Shown: piece by piece, positions 1 through 5,286 of the stretch
How the letters are laid out: each line of letters opens with the position of its first letter
Position numbering within the stretch: the first letter of the stretch is position 1
Assembly (NCBI GenBank): GCA_023246885.1
Contig: JAHFHN010000035.1
Coordinates: forward strand, 498 to 7,870
Origin: Microcaldota archaeon
Lineage (GTDB): Archaea > Micrarchaeota > Micrarchaeia > Norongarragalinales > UBA8480
DNA length: 7,373 nt
Direction: 5' to 3'
The notes under the pieces: generated by a model
Databases searched by the model: none
Told to the model about the DNA's origin: nothing
The model's input: the letters and a program-made list of their open reading frames with translations, nothing else
Made by a program: the position numbers and the translations under genes

Positions 1-2
1 AA

Positions 3-815
3 AAAAAGATTTTACAACACGAGCATTCGCTTACTTTTTCAGTTACACATGCGCTAATAGCTTTAGTTATTTCACTCCCTTTTTTTATCTACTTTGATTT
101 TTCAACCATTACGCCGCAACTCATAATTGCAATATACTTTGCTATGCTTTTAGCCGCAGCTGCGTTTTGGCTTACTGCAAAAGGAGTCAAACATTTAGAA
201 CTATCTGTTTCCAGCCCGCTGACTCTACTTAACTTCATTTTCTTGCCTTTTCTAGCTTTTCTATTCGTAGGAGAACGTTTATCTTTCAAACAAATAGCAG
301 GCGTTTGCCTCATACTGTTGGGAGTACTAGCACTAGAGCTAATTGTTCACCGCGGCAAGTTCTTTCCTCACATTAAAACAAAAGGAAAAGAACAATATTT
401 TCTATTTATGCTAATTGCAGGCTTATTCTATGCAGTTACCGCAATTCTTGATAAGCATCTACTTGCCGCAGTGAATCCATTTACTTATTTATTGCTTGCG
501 CATTTCTTCATTGCCCTTAATAGCTTATTGTTTTTCGCGTTTTTCGACAAGGAATTCAAGCGAGATTTGAAAAAAATCTTTTCGCAAGACTTGAAAATCA
601 CTATTTTTGTAGCTTTCTTATCCATTATACAAAGGTTAACTTTTGCATTTGCAGCTTCAGCGGCTTACATAAGCATAGCAGTTGCAATTAAGCGCCTTAG
701 CATACTATTCTCCGCGCTATTAGCTGGCAAACTATTTCACGAAAAAAACATAGTTGAAAAACTAGCGGTTTCAATACTAATGCTAATCGGCGCATTATTA
801 CTAGTGTGGCCGTAG
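3..815 (+). CDS. EamA/DMT-family transporter, 5' end beyond window
   Basis: The frame is open from base 3 to the TAG at 813-815 (270 codons seen), so the start lies left of the window; the ATG at 144 is internal because hydrophobic coding sequence continues upstream of it. I count about nine hydrophobic segments, which fits a ten-helix drug/metabolite transporter missing its first helix. Both halves end in the pattern typical of EamA repeats: a short basic/acidic loop after a helix (FVGERLSFKQIAG, and GKLFHEKNIVEKLAV) followed by a Leu/Ile-rich helix containing GVLAL or GALLLV. The protein should sit in the cytoplasmic membrane and move a small organic solute, but substrate cannot be predicted in this family. 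It converges on the minus-strand operon ending at 908. Confidence in the family is good; function beyond transport is unknown. Confidence 0.82.
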   Translation, partial: KKILQHEHSLTFSVTHALIALVISLPFFIYFDFSTITPQLIIAIYFAMLLAAAAFWLTAKGVKHLELSVSSPLTLLNFIFLPFLAFLFVGERLSFKQIAGVCLILLGVLALELIVHRGKFFPHIKTKGKEQYFLFMLIAGLFYAVTAILDKHLLAAVNPFTYLLLAHFFIALNSLLFFAFFDKEFKRDLKKIFSQDLKITIFVAFLSIIQRLTFAFAASAAYISIAVAIKRLSILFSALLAGKLFHEKNIVEKLAVSILMLIGALLLVWP

Positions 816-830
816 AACTGTTCAAAAACC

Positions 831-853
831 GCGCTAGCGCTAAAGTTGTTTTT
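831..853 (+). terminator. Possible weak terminator after the transporter
   Basis: A perfect 10-bp palindrome, GCGCTAGCGC (831-840), lies 16 nt after the transporter stop and is followed by a T5 run at 849-853. Archaeal termination depends mainly on T-runs, so the T5 could end the plus-strand transcript. The palindrome has no loop as a hairpin and may be incidental. Flanking CAAAAAC (left) and GTTTTT (right) could extend an imperfect stem. Confidence 0.3.
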
Positions 854-855
854 AG

Positions 856-870
856 AAAAAATTGAAAAAA
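856..870 (-). terminator. T-run terminator of the eL41 operon
   Basis: On the minus strand, about 40-50 nt after the eL41 stop, two T6 runs occur (complements of 865-870 and 856-861), in a pyrimidine-rich stretch. Consecutive T-runs are the usual intrinsic termination signal of archaeal RNA polymerase. The position fits the 3' end of the GNAT-NUDIX-eL41 transcript. Confidence 0.5.
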
Positions 871-907
871 GGAAGAAAACTCAAAAGAGTAGGGAGTTGG
901 AAAATTC

Positions 908-1021
908 CTAAAGTTCTCCGACTCTTCGTTTCTGCTTGCGCTTCATGCGCTTGCGGCGTTTCTTTACCCATTTCCAGCGCATTCTGCCAGATTTCTTCCA
1001 TTTTCGCGGTCTAGAACCCAT
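908..1021 (-). CDS. rpl41e: Large-subunit ribosomal protein eL41 (L41e), mini-gene
   Basis: This 37-codon ORF (ATG at 1021, TAG at 908-910) encodes an extremely basic peptide: about half the residues are Arg or Lys, plus four Trp. The segment from residue 14, [16 protein letters not shown], closely matches the known eL41 pattern MRxKWxKKRxRRLKRK; eL41 is normally about 25 residues and is a single helix in the ribosome near the intersubunit bridge. Translation may start at the first Met, giving a 13-residue extension ([13 protein letters not shown]), or at Met14 (980-982), giving a 24-residue protein of normal size. No Shine-Dalgarno is seen before either, so the message may be leaderless or coupled to the NUDIX gene 68 nt upstream; a TATA-like TTTTAAG lies around 1055-1061. 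The C-terminal tail (VGEL) departs from the usual RxRSK ending. Its small size makes it easy to miss. Confidence 0.8.
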   Translation of the reverse strand: MGSRPRKWKKSGRMRWKWVKKRRKRMKRKQKRRVGEL

Positions 1022-1089
1022 AAAGTATTAACCCATTAATTTGAACTAAATTTGCTTAAAACTGAGTGTATTTATTGTGCTGCCAAAGT

Positions 1090-1548
1090 TTATAAGTTGA
1101 ATTCCTTGGCTATTTTCTTCATTGTTTGCACTTGGTTTGAGAATTTAAACAATTTCAACGCTTCTTTCCACGTGACCCACTTAAAAGCGTCGTGTTCTTG
1201 AACGTGGTTATGCTTTAATGAAACGCGACGCGTTTTACTCTTCACAAGCCAACCCGTGTAACTAGCATGTGTATAGCCGTGCTTTTTCTCGTACTTTTTT
1301 CCAAACTTAAACTTCACAACCACTTTGCTTTTTCGAATAATGCTACAGTCTTTTTTTCGAAGGCCAACTTCTTCCCATAATTCTTCAGCCAAAGCTTCGC
1401 GTTCAGTGTGGCCATCTAAACCGCCTTTTGGCAACTCCCAACCCCGCCAATTAAGCACACGATGCAATACTAAAACATCGCCTTTCTTATCAAGCACAAC
1501 AGCAAATACGCCGCGTCGAATCTTGGATTTACTTTTAGTTGTTTTCAT
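1090..1548 (-). CDS. NUDIX hydrolase
   Basis: A 152-residue protein of normal single-domain NUDIX length. The opening strand RRGVFAVVLDKKGDVLVLHR leads into WRGWELPKGG, a typical lead-in, and then the NUDIX box at residues 42-63 (from GGLDGHTE to EELWEEVGL). The metal-binding glutamates E56, E59 and E60 are present. Two oddities: the box is one residue shorter than G-x5-E-x7-REUxEExGU, and the Arg of REUxEE is Glu55. Family members hydrolyse a nucleoside diphosphate linked to another group (Ap4A, ADP-ribose, oxidised dNTP or capped RNA); the WELPKGG lead-in is common in Ap4A-type enzymes but does not prove the substrate. The start overlaps the upstream GNAT stop as ATGA (1545-1548), so translation is probably coupled. 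The protein is presumably cytoplasmic, with a Lys-rich N-terminus. Confidence 0.88.
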   Translation of the reverse strand: MKTTKSKSKIRRGVFAVVLDKKGDVLVLHRVLNWRGWELPKGGLDGHTEREALAEELWEEVGLRKKDCSIIRKSKVVVKFKFGKKYEKKHGYTHASYTGWLVKSKTRRVSLKHNHVQEHDAFKWVTWKEALKLFKFSNQVQTMKKIAKEFNL

Positions 1549-2084
1549 TTTAATCGCTTGTTATAATAGCCTCGTTCTGATTTTACTCCGCCGGTTTTAG
1601 TTACCTCTCTGTGAAAGTCTCTGAACCCTTCTTTTTCGAATTGTTCTATTTTTGGCGTATTATCGACACTAGTCCAGCCGTAGACTTTAGTGCAATTAAG
1701 TTTTTGAGCATGTTTTAACCTAGCGGCCGTTAATGCCTTTGCTATTCCTCTACGAAGAAAATCAGGGTGGGTTGCAATTTTGCGTAAGTAATAATGTTTT
1801 CCTTTTCCGAGTTTTTGGCTTACTTCTTTGGAGTGTTTTGTTGGCTGGTGCAAATGTCCAACTGCTAATCCTATAATTCTTCCATCAGGTGCACGTGCTA
1901 CAAAAACTTTTCCCCTTCCATTTTTTTTCAATGCTTTCCAGCTGTGAACTTCTTTCAATGATTCTTCTAGCGGCCAGTGTTCAAACCAAGGGTAGCCGGA
2001 AAAAGCAGTGCCGTGCAGTTTTGCAGTTTCTTCTACGTCTTGTTTTTTACGATAATTTAGTTCCTCTACTTTTATTTCAGACAC
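1545..2084 (-). CDS. GNAT-family acetyltransferase (first of two similar copies)
   Basis: A 179-residue GNAT-fold protein. Motif A spans about residues 98-121: strand YYLRKIATHP, then FLRRGIAKAL with the pyrophosphate-binding R-R-G-x-A loop (R111, R112, G113, A115) for acetyl-CoA. A C-terminal strand region with IEQFEKEGF (147-154) is the usual motif B end. The enzyme should move an acetyl group from acetyl-CoA to an amine; the acceptor is unknown. Translation begins at a GTG (2082-2084), supported by GGAGG at 2097-2101, 12 nt upstream. It is the first gene of the minus-strand operon and overlaps the NUDIX start by 4 nt. The order of blocks (W...ES...GK-FVA..DG, H...H, YYL.xIAxHPD, C-terminal YY.KRL) resembles the GNAT at 3987-4535, so the two are probably distant paralogues. 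Confidence 0.88.
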   Translation of the reverse strand: MSEIKVEELNYRKKQDVEETAKLHGTAFSGYPWFEHWPLEESLKEVHSWKALKKNGRGKVFVARAPDGRIIGLAVGHLHQPTKHSKEVSQKLGKGKHYYLRKIATHPDFLRRGIAKALTAARLKHAQKLNCTKVYGWTSVDNTPKIEQFEKEGFRDFHREVTKTGGVKSERGYYNKRLK

Positions 2085-2096
2085 GTAGGAATTAAA

Positions 2097-2125
2097 CCTC
2101 CAATTCTTTTAAAGGTTTTTTAAAC
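2097..2125. promoter_or_regulatory. Shared divergent promoter region
   Basis: Only 61 nt (2085-2145) separate two divergent GNAT genes. The block 2107-2125 is TTTTAAAGG followed by TTTTTTAAAC, which reads as a TATA-like box on both strands. For the plus gene its centre is about 25 nt before the ATG at 2146, the spacing expected of a leaderless archaeal transcript. For the minus gene it precedes the GGAGG at 2097-2101. Both genes may thus share one TBP-binding zone. Confidence 0.45.
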
Positions 2126-2145
2126 CCCGTGAGCATTATTCTACT

Positions 2146-2892
2146 ATGCGTTTTCACTTACGTCCATATTCAATTGAAGCTATTGATAGCCCAGCTGAAA
2201 CTCTAAGTGCTATCCAACAAAAGCAGCTAGTTGATGAATTAACTAGAGTTGGCAAAAGCGCCTTTGGTTCACAAATGACTCGAGAAGATGTAGCTGCGCA
2301 CACTATGCCCATTGACACACTTTTTGTTGTACGAAAAGGCGAACGTATAATTGGTTTTTCTAGCAATAAACATTTGAAACTACCTTCTGGCGAAATGCTA
2401 TATTTGGCAGGTACTGGCGTAGATCGAGAACATTCTGGTAAGGGAATTTACGGTATCGTTAGGCCATTTTCAGTGCTATACGCGATTAGTCATGGTCACA
2501 ATTTCGCCCACGTTAGTTCCCGCACACAAAGTCCGATTGTATATGCTTCACTATCTAAATTAGGTATTCACCCACGTCCTGGCGTTAAACTTCCAAAACA
2601 TGTAAAAGAAGCTGCGGCTCATCTAGCGAAACATTTATCTCCAGAAAAACCATTTGATCCAAAAACATTAGTGATTCGCGGAGCTTTTGGTTCATCTTTG
2701 TATGATTCACCCCCTTTGCATCACGACAAAAAATTAAATAATTTTGTTTACCGCAGAGTTAAGCTTCAAGAAGGAGATGGTTTACTTATGGTTGCAGTTA
2801 CAGATCGTCAAAAAGCAGAAGAAACTTTCCTTTCAGCTGCTAGTAAAATTAACAAAACCGCAGCAAAACATTTAGTTGAAAGATTACGCTAA
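2146..2892 (+). CDS. GNAT-fold protein with C-terminal extension
   Basis: A 248-residue protein whose N-terminal two-thirds looks like a GNAT domain. Residues 57-72 (DTLFVVRKGERIIGFS) match the beta2-beta3 hairpin; residues 84-104 hold motif A, strand LYLAGTGVD then REHSGKGIYG, where G98, G100 and Y102 stand at the acetyl-CoA loop (Tyr replaces the usual final Gly/Ala). YASLSKLG (133-140) is the typical late helix. Residues about 141-248 exceed the normal GNAT length; they contain a Pro/His-rich stretch (SPPLHHDKK) and no recognised domain. The ATG at 2146 has no good Shine-Dalgarno (only GTGAG, 12 nt away) but a TATA-like box at the right distance, so it is probably leaderless. It ends tail to tail with the M20 gene, the coding regions overlapping by 9 nt. 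Acceptor substrate unknown. Confidence 0.72.
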   Translation: MRFHLRPYSIEAIDSPAETLSAIQQKQLVDELTRVGKSAFGSQMTREDVAAHTMPIDTLFVVRKGERIIGFSSNKHLKLPSGEMLYLAGTGVDREHSGKGIYGIVRPFSVLYAISHGHNFAHVSSRTQSPIVYASLSKLGIHPRPGVKLPKHVKEAAAHLAKHLSPEKPFDPKTLVIRGAFGSSLYDSPPLHHDKKLNNFVYRRVKLQEGDGLLMVAVTDRQKAEETFLSAASKINKTAAKHLVERLR

Positions 2893-3987
2893 TAGTTTTT
2901 TACTAAGTTCACAGTAGTATTGCTCCACTTGTTTTAGTTCTGTTAGTGAAACGCGTTCGTCAGGTGCATGTAACAACTTCATATTTCCGGCTCCGACGTT
3001 TATTGTAGGTATGCCGGCCGCACTGTAGAAGCGAGCGTCATTTCCGCCAAGTTTGTGCATTAACTGTGTTTTGGAACCAGTGATTCTTTCGAGTAATTGT
3101 GATGCGGTGTGTACGTAGTCCGATTTCTCATCACAGATCCAGCCATTATCTGCAAGTAGCGTGTTTACTTTAACTTCGCCGCATTGCTTTTGCAATGCGT
3201 TCAAGAATTTATCCTTGTCCATCTTTGGAGGTAACCTGAAGTTCAACTCAGCAGTGCATTTATCTGCAACTACGTTAACTGCAGTTCCTCCTCTGATTGT
3301 TCCGGTTGTAAGCGTAATTTGATCGAATAGCTCTTCGTATTTATCAAACTTAGGTTTATATTCCTCTACTAAATCGTTCAACACTTTTGCCATCATGTGA
3401 ATTGCATTTTTACCAGCTACTGGAAACGCAGAGTGCGCAGATTTACCTGTAGCAACTAGCTCTACTTCAATTATTGACTTATGCCCAACTGCTAGTTTCA
3501 TCCCAGTTGGTTCGCCAATCACTGCATAATCTCCTGCGACTCCTTTTTCTAATGTAGCTTTAGTGCCATTATGCCCGCCTTTCTCTTCATCTCCAACAGC
3601 AACCACGACAACTTCGCCTGGTAATTTTTCTTTTGACAATGTTATACTTGTGTTTATCATGGCGGCTAAGTTGCAAGTCATGTCAACTACGCCGAGTCCC
3701 CAAATGTAGCCACCTTTAATATTTCCCTTAAACGGGTCAACAGTCCAACTACTTGAAGGTGGAACCGTGTCGTAGTGGCCGTTTAAAATTATCTTTTTAC
3801 TATTTTCTTTTCGGCCTTTAGTTGAGCCTATTACGCTTACAATTCCATTACTAGTTATTAGTTCAACGTGTAAATTATTTTTTTCCAAGTAGGTTTTAAT
3901 TAAGTCAACTGTCGCACGCTTATCTGAGCCGCCATCATACTTGTGTAGTTTAATTAACTCGCTTGAAAGTTCAATTGTTTTCATCAT
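2884..3987 (-). CDS. M20-family metallohydrolase (ArgE/DapE/ACY1 type), copy 1
   Basis: A 367-residue protein of full M20 length with the two-zinc site: H71 and D73 in LNGHYDTVP, bridging D102 in GVVDM, catalytic E134 and metal E135 in GDEEKGG, E159 in IGEPTG, H340 in LLHAPDERV. The dimerisation (lid) domain lies at about 170-280 with H185 in KSAHSAFP, and GGNDARFY (314-321) is the DapE-like loop. Such enzymes cleave amide bonds in N-acyl amino acids, succinyl-diaminopimelate, LysW-attached lysine or dipeptides; the motifs do not decide which. Unusual: after the bridging Asp the usual MKGG is MTCN, and the Arg of GRG is Leu98. Start: ATG at 3985-3987 sharing one base with the GNAT stop (TAATG), implying translational coupling; a second ATG follows at 3984. 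Cytoplasmic, no signal peptide. Confidence 0.9.
   Translation of the reverse strand: MMKTIELSSELIKLHKYDGGSDKRATVDLIKTYLEKNNLHVELITSNGIVSVIGSTKGRKENSKKIILNGHYDTVPPSSSWTVDPFKGNIKGGYIWGLGVVDMTCNLAAMINTSITLSKEKLPGEVVVVAVGDEEKGGHNGTKATLEKGVAGDYAVIGEPTGMKLAVGHKSIIEVELVATGKSAHSAFPVAGKNAIHMMAKVLNDLVEEYKPKFDKYEELFDQITLTTGTIRGGTAVNVVADKCTAELNFRLPPKMDKDKFLNALQKQCGEVKVNTLLADNGWICDEKSDYVHTASQLLERITGSKTQLMHKLGGNDARFYSAAGIPTINVGAGNMKLLHAPDERVSLTELKQVEQYYCELSKKLLA
2896..2901 (+). terminator. T6 run after the plus-strand GNAT gene
   Basis: A T6 run begins 4 nt after the GNAT stop codon at 2890-2892 and lies inside the 3' end of the opposing M20 gene. It is the best candidate 3' end signal for the plus-strand gene. 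Confidence 0.35.
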
Positions 3988-4535
3988 TACAACCTTCTTG
4001 CAAAATACTTGCGTTGAGTAATAGTGCTACTAGCTACGCGTCCAGACCCACTGTGTTCAAATAACATTTTATATCCCATGCTTCTTGCTAGTTTTTCTCT
4101 TGCGGGGTGAATTGTGCGCAGCGCAACTGAATCATAACCTAGCCTTTTACCATATTCGTGCCTTGCTTCTGCAAGCTTGCGTCCGATGCCTTGATTCTCG
4201 TGATCTGGATGTACTGCGATGAAATCTAAATAGTAAATTTTACCAAACGGCTTAAATTTAGTTCGGTGCTCTTCAGGCAAATGTTTGTGTCCCCATTCGT
4301 GCATAAATGCTCCAAATGCATGCGACCCGGCCACTGCGATGACTTGCCCATCTTTTATTGCAACGAATAGTTTTCCGTCCTTTTTTTTGTTATTTTCAGC
4401 AAATACGTTTTTTACTACGCTTTCAACGTCCCACGGGTCATTATAAAAAGATCCCGCACCAAAGCGTTTTACAAAAATCTCAGCAGCTTGCATTACCAAT
4501 TTACGATTTCGCAAGTCAAGTGATTTAATTTCCAT
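3987..4535 (-). CDS. GNAT-family acetyltransferase (second similar copy)
   Basis: A 182-residue single-domain GNAT. Motif A is clear at residues 101-121: strand YYLDFIAVHPD, then NQGIGRKL with Q115, G116 and G118 in the acetyl-CoA loop, followed by helix AEARHEYGKRLG. The KLARSMGY segment (148-155) fits the late helix-strand junction. It is first in a two-gene minus operon whose second gene is an M20 amidohydrolase, so an acetylate/deacetylate pair on a shared substrate is conceivable but unproven. The ATG at 4535 is preceded by GGGGAG at 4547-4552 (11-nt spacing) and a TATA-like box at 4578-4589. A His-rich insert (residues 72-90, containing FMHEWGHKHLPEEH) sits before motif A; an insert with His residues is also present at the same place in the GNAT at 1545-2084. 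Confidence 0.9.
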   Translation of the reverse strand: MEIKSLDLRNRKLVMQAAEIFVKRFGAGSFYNDPWDVESVVKNVFAENNKKKDGKLFVAIKDGQVIAVAGSHAFGAFMHEWGHKHLPEEHRTKFKPFGKIYYLDFIAVHPDHENQGIGRKLAEARHEYGKRLGYDSVALRTIHPAREKLARSMGYKMLFEHSGSGRVASSTITQRKYFARRL

Positions 4536-4546
4536 TTATTTTACAA

Positions 4547-4552
4547 CTCCCC
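4547..4552 (-). promoter_or_regulatory. Shine-Dalgarno site of the GNAT-M20 operon
   Basis: GGGGAG on the minus strand, 11 nt before the ATG at 4535. It supports this start and indicates a leadered transcript, so the transcript must begin upstream of 4552. Confidence 0.5.
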
Positions 4553-4577
4553 TAGTTCTAACGTTTTTATAAGATCT

Positions 4578-4589
4578 CTTTTTTATATG
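4578..4589 (-). promoter_or_regulatory. TATA box of the GNAT-M20 operon
   Basis: CATATAAAAAAG on the minus strand. A start about 25 nt downstream falls near 4558, giving a short leader that keeps the GGGGAG site. A second box, CTTATAAAAAC (4563-4573), is closer to the gene; starts from it would fall around 4543 and lose the Shine-Dalgarno, so the distal box is preferred. Confidence 0.5.
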
Positions 4590-4603
4590 CTTGTATAGGA
4601 ATG

Positions 4604-4614
4604 TTTTTATTTAA
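4604..4614 (+). promoter_or_regulatory. TATA-like box before the structured intergenic element
   Basis: TTTTTATTTAA lies about 30 nt before the ATG at 4639 and the first stem of the structured element. This is the normal archaeal TATA-to-start spacing, so transcription could begin at about 4635-4639. Confidence 0.4.
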
Positions 4615-4638
4615 CCTTCTTTACAAATATTTTTCACT

Positions 4639-4743
4639 ATGAAAACTAGCGGTAATTTGCAAGGCGCATTTCACTTCGCTAGTTTTAACTACTTTTATCA
4701 CTGGCATATGCCTAAAGGCATTCTAGCCAGCGTTATTGTTTAA
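4639..4743 (+). CDS. Candidate 34-residue small ORF, unknown
   Basis: ATG at 4639, TAA at 4741-4743. The peptide has an aromatic/His-rich middle (HFASFNYFYHWH) and a hydrophobic end (ILASVIV). No family is recognised. For the ORF: a TATA-like box 30 nt upstream would place the transcript start at or near the ATG, giving a leaderless message. Against it: no Shine-Dalgarno, short length, and the DNA is dominated by perfect inverted repeats, which fits a structured RNA better. The ORF and the stem-loop element are alternative readings of the same bases, although a leader peptide with regulatory structure is also possible. It lies upstream of the editing-domain gene in the same direction. Confidence 0.25.
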   Translation: MKTSGNLQGAFHFASFNYFYHWHMPKGILASVIV

Positions 4744-4762
4744 GTCGATTTTCGACTAAACG
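4641..4762 (+). ncRNA. Candidate structured RNA or leader with three stem-loops
   Basis: Three inverted repeats follow one another. Stem 1: AAAACTAGCG (4642-4651) pairs perfectly with CGCTAGTTTT (4677-4686) around a 25-nt loop. Stem 2: CTGGC (4701-4705) pairs with GCCAG (4726-4730), enclosing ATGCC-TAAA-GGCAT (4708-4721). Stem 3: GTTTAAGTCGA (4738-4748) pairs with TCGACTAAAC (4752-4761), 10 bp with one bulged A and a TTT loop. I see no tRNA cloverleaf, C/D box pair, or match to SRP, 5S or RNase P RNA. It could be an independent small RNA or a 5' leader controlling the editing-domain operon, whose start is 83 nt beyond the last stem. No T-run follows stem 3, so it is not a plain terminator. 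Confidence 0.45.
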
Positions 4763-4830
4763 GTGCTTCTGTGCTATGGATGTTTTACTATACCTACTTG
4801 TAACTTTGCTTGTTTCGCTTAATTTCCCTA

Positions 4831-4837
4831 GAGGTGG
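4831..4837 (+). promoter_or_regulatory. Shine-Dalgarno site of the editing-domain gene
   Basis: GAGGTGG, 6 nt before the ATG at 4844, a strong match to the archaeal GGAGGTGA consensus. It fixes the start and shows the transcript has a leader. A possible TATA-like TTTACTATA lies at 4784-4792, but a longer leader starting near 4637 is equally possible. Confidence 0.6.
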
Positions 4838-4843
4838 CTTTCC

Positions 4844-5278
4844 ATGTTAGTGCTGTTTGAACACACTGATTACTTCAAGTGGAAGACTCTTGCGCCTGGC
4901 GAGTTAATCGTCGACGACGATGCGCCGCTAGAAGGCGAAGCGACGAATGCGCTTGTGGCATTTACAACTATCTTACAAGAAGACTTAGAAGGTAAGGACG
5001 TGGCAAAGTTGTTGGACAAGGCTTGCGAGAAGATTTACCAAGCGGCAAGAAAAGTAAACGCGCAAGTAATTGTGCTGTACCCATTTGCGCACTTGACCAA
5101 TGCACAACTAGCTAATCCGCATTTTGCAGTTCAGCTTCTCAAACAAATCGAACGTGGCGTTTCGGCTAAAAACAGGCGCCTACGCGTAGTCCGGACTCCG
5201 TTCGGGTGGCACAAGCAACGCGAAGCGCGTACAGCTAGCCACAACAAAGCAATTGCGTTCAAAGAAGTGAAGGTGTAA
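4844..5278 (+). CDS. Freestanding archaeal ThrRS-type editing domain protein
   Basis: A 144-residue protein covering just the N-terminal editing domain of archaeal threonyl-tRNA synthetase, a fold shared with D-aminoacyl-tRNA deacylase that removes serine mischarged on tRNA-Thr. The match is clearest in the middle and end: VIVLYPFAHLTNAQLANP (76-92, where the family has YPFAHLS..LA.P) and VVRTPFGWHK (115-124, where the family has RAPFGWYK). H83 and K124 correspond to His and Lys residues known to matter in the Pyrococcus domain. Tyr before that Lys is His123, and the family's GHPLxE tail is SHNKAI, so the usual Glu is absent. No catalytic or anticodon-binding domain follows; the next gene starts 8 nt later. 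It could edit in trans beside a separate ThrRS, or act on another mischarged tRNA. Strong Shine-Dalgarno 6 nt upstream; first gene of a three-gene operon. Confidence 0.8.
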   Translation: MLVLFEHTDYFKWKTLAPGELIVDDDAPLEGEATNALVAFTTILQEDLEGKDVAKLLDKACEKIYQAARKVNAQVIVLYPFAHLTNAQLANPHFAVQLLKQIERGVSAKNRRLRVVRTPFGWHKQREARTASHNKAIAFKEVKV

Positions 5279-5286
5279 ATTACAAA

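Noticed and set aside
89..313. Minus-strand ORF of 74 codons
   Set aside because: It lies antisense inside the transporter, whose membrane-protein frame is clear and continuous.
831..840. GCGCTAGCGC palindrome as an operator site
   Set aside because: It lies after a stop codon between convergent genes, where no promoter is expected, and no second copy is seen in the window.
1325..1600. Plus-strand ORF of 91 codons
   Set aside because: Antisense to the NUDIX gene across its catalytic box and spanning into the GNAT gene; no recognisable protein features.
1889..2095. Plus-strand ORF of 68 codons
   Set aside because: Shadow of the GNAT gene on the opposite strand; no start signals.
4640..4765. 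A tRNA gene in the structured intergenic region
   Set aside because: The stems do not form a cloverleaf, there is no T-arm with a seven-base TTCRA loop, and the stems are A/T-rich.
4640..4790. C/D-box guide RNA
   Set aside because: No TGATGA C box and no CTGA D box occur in the region.
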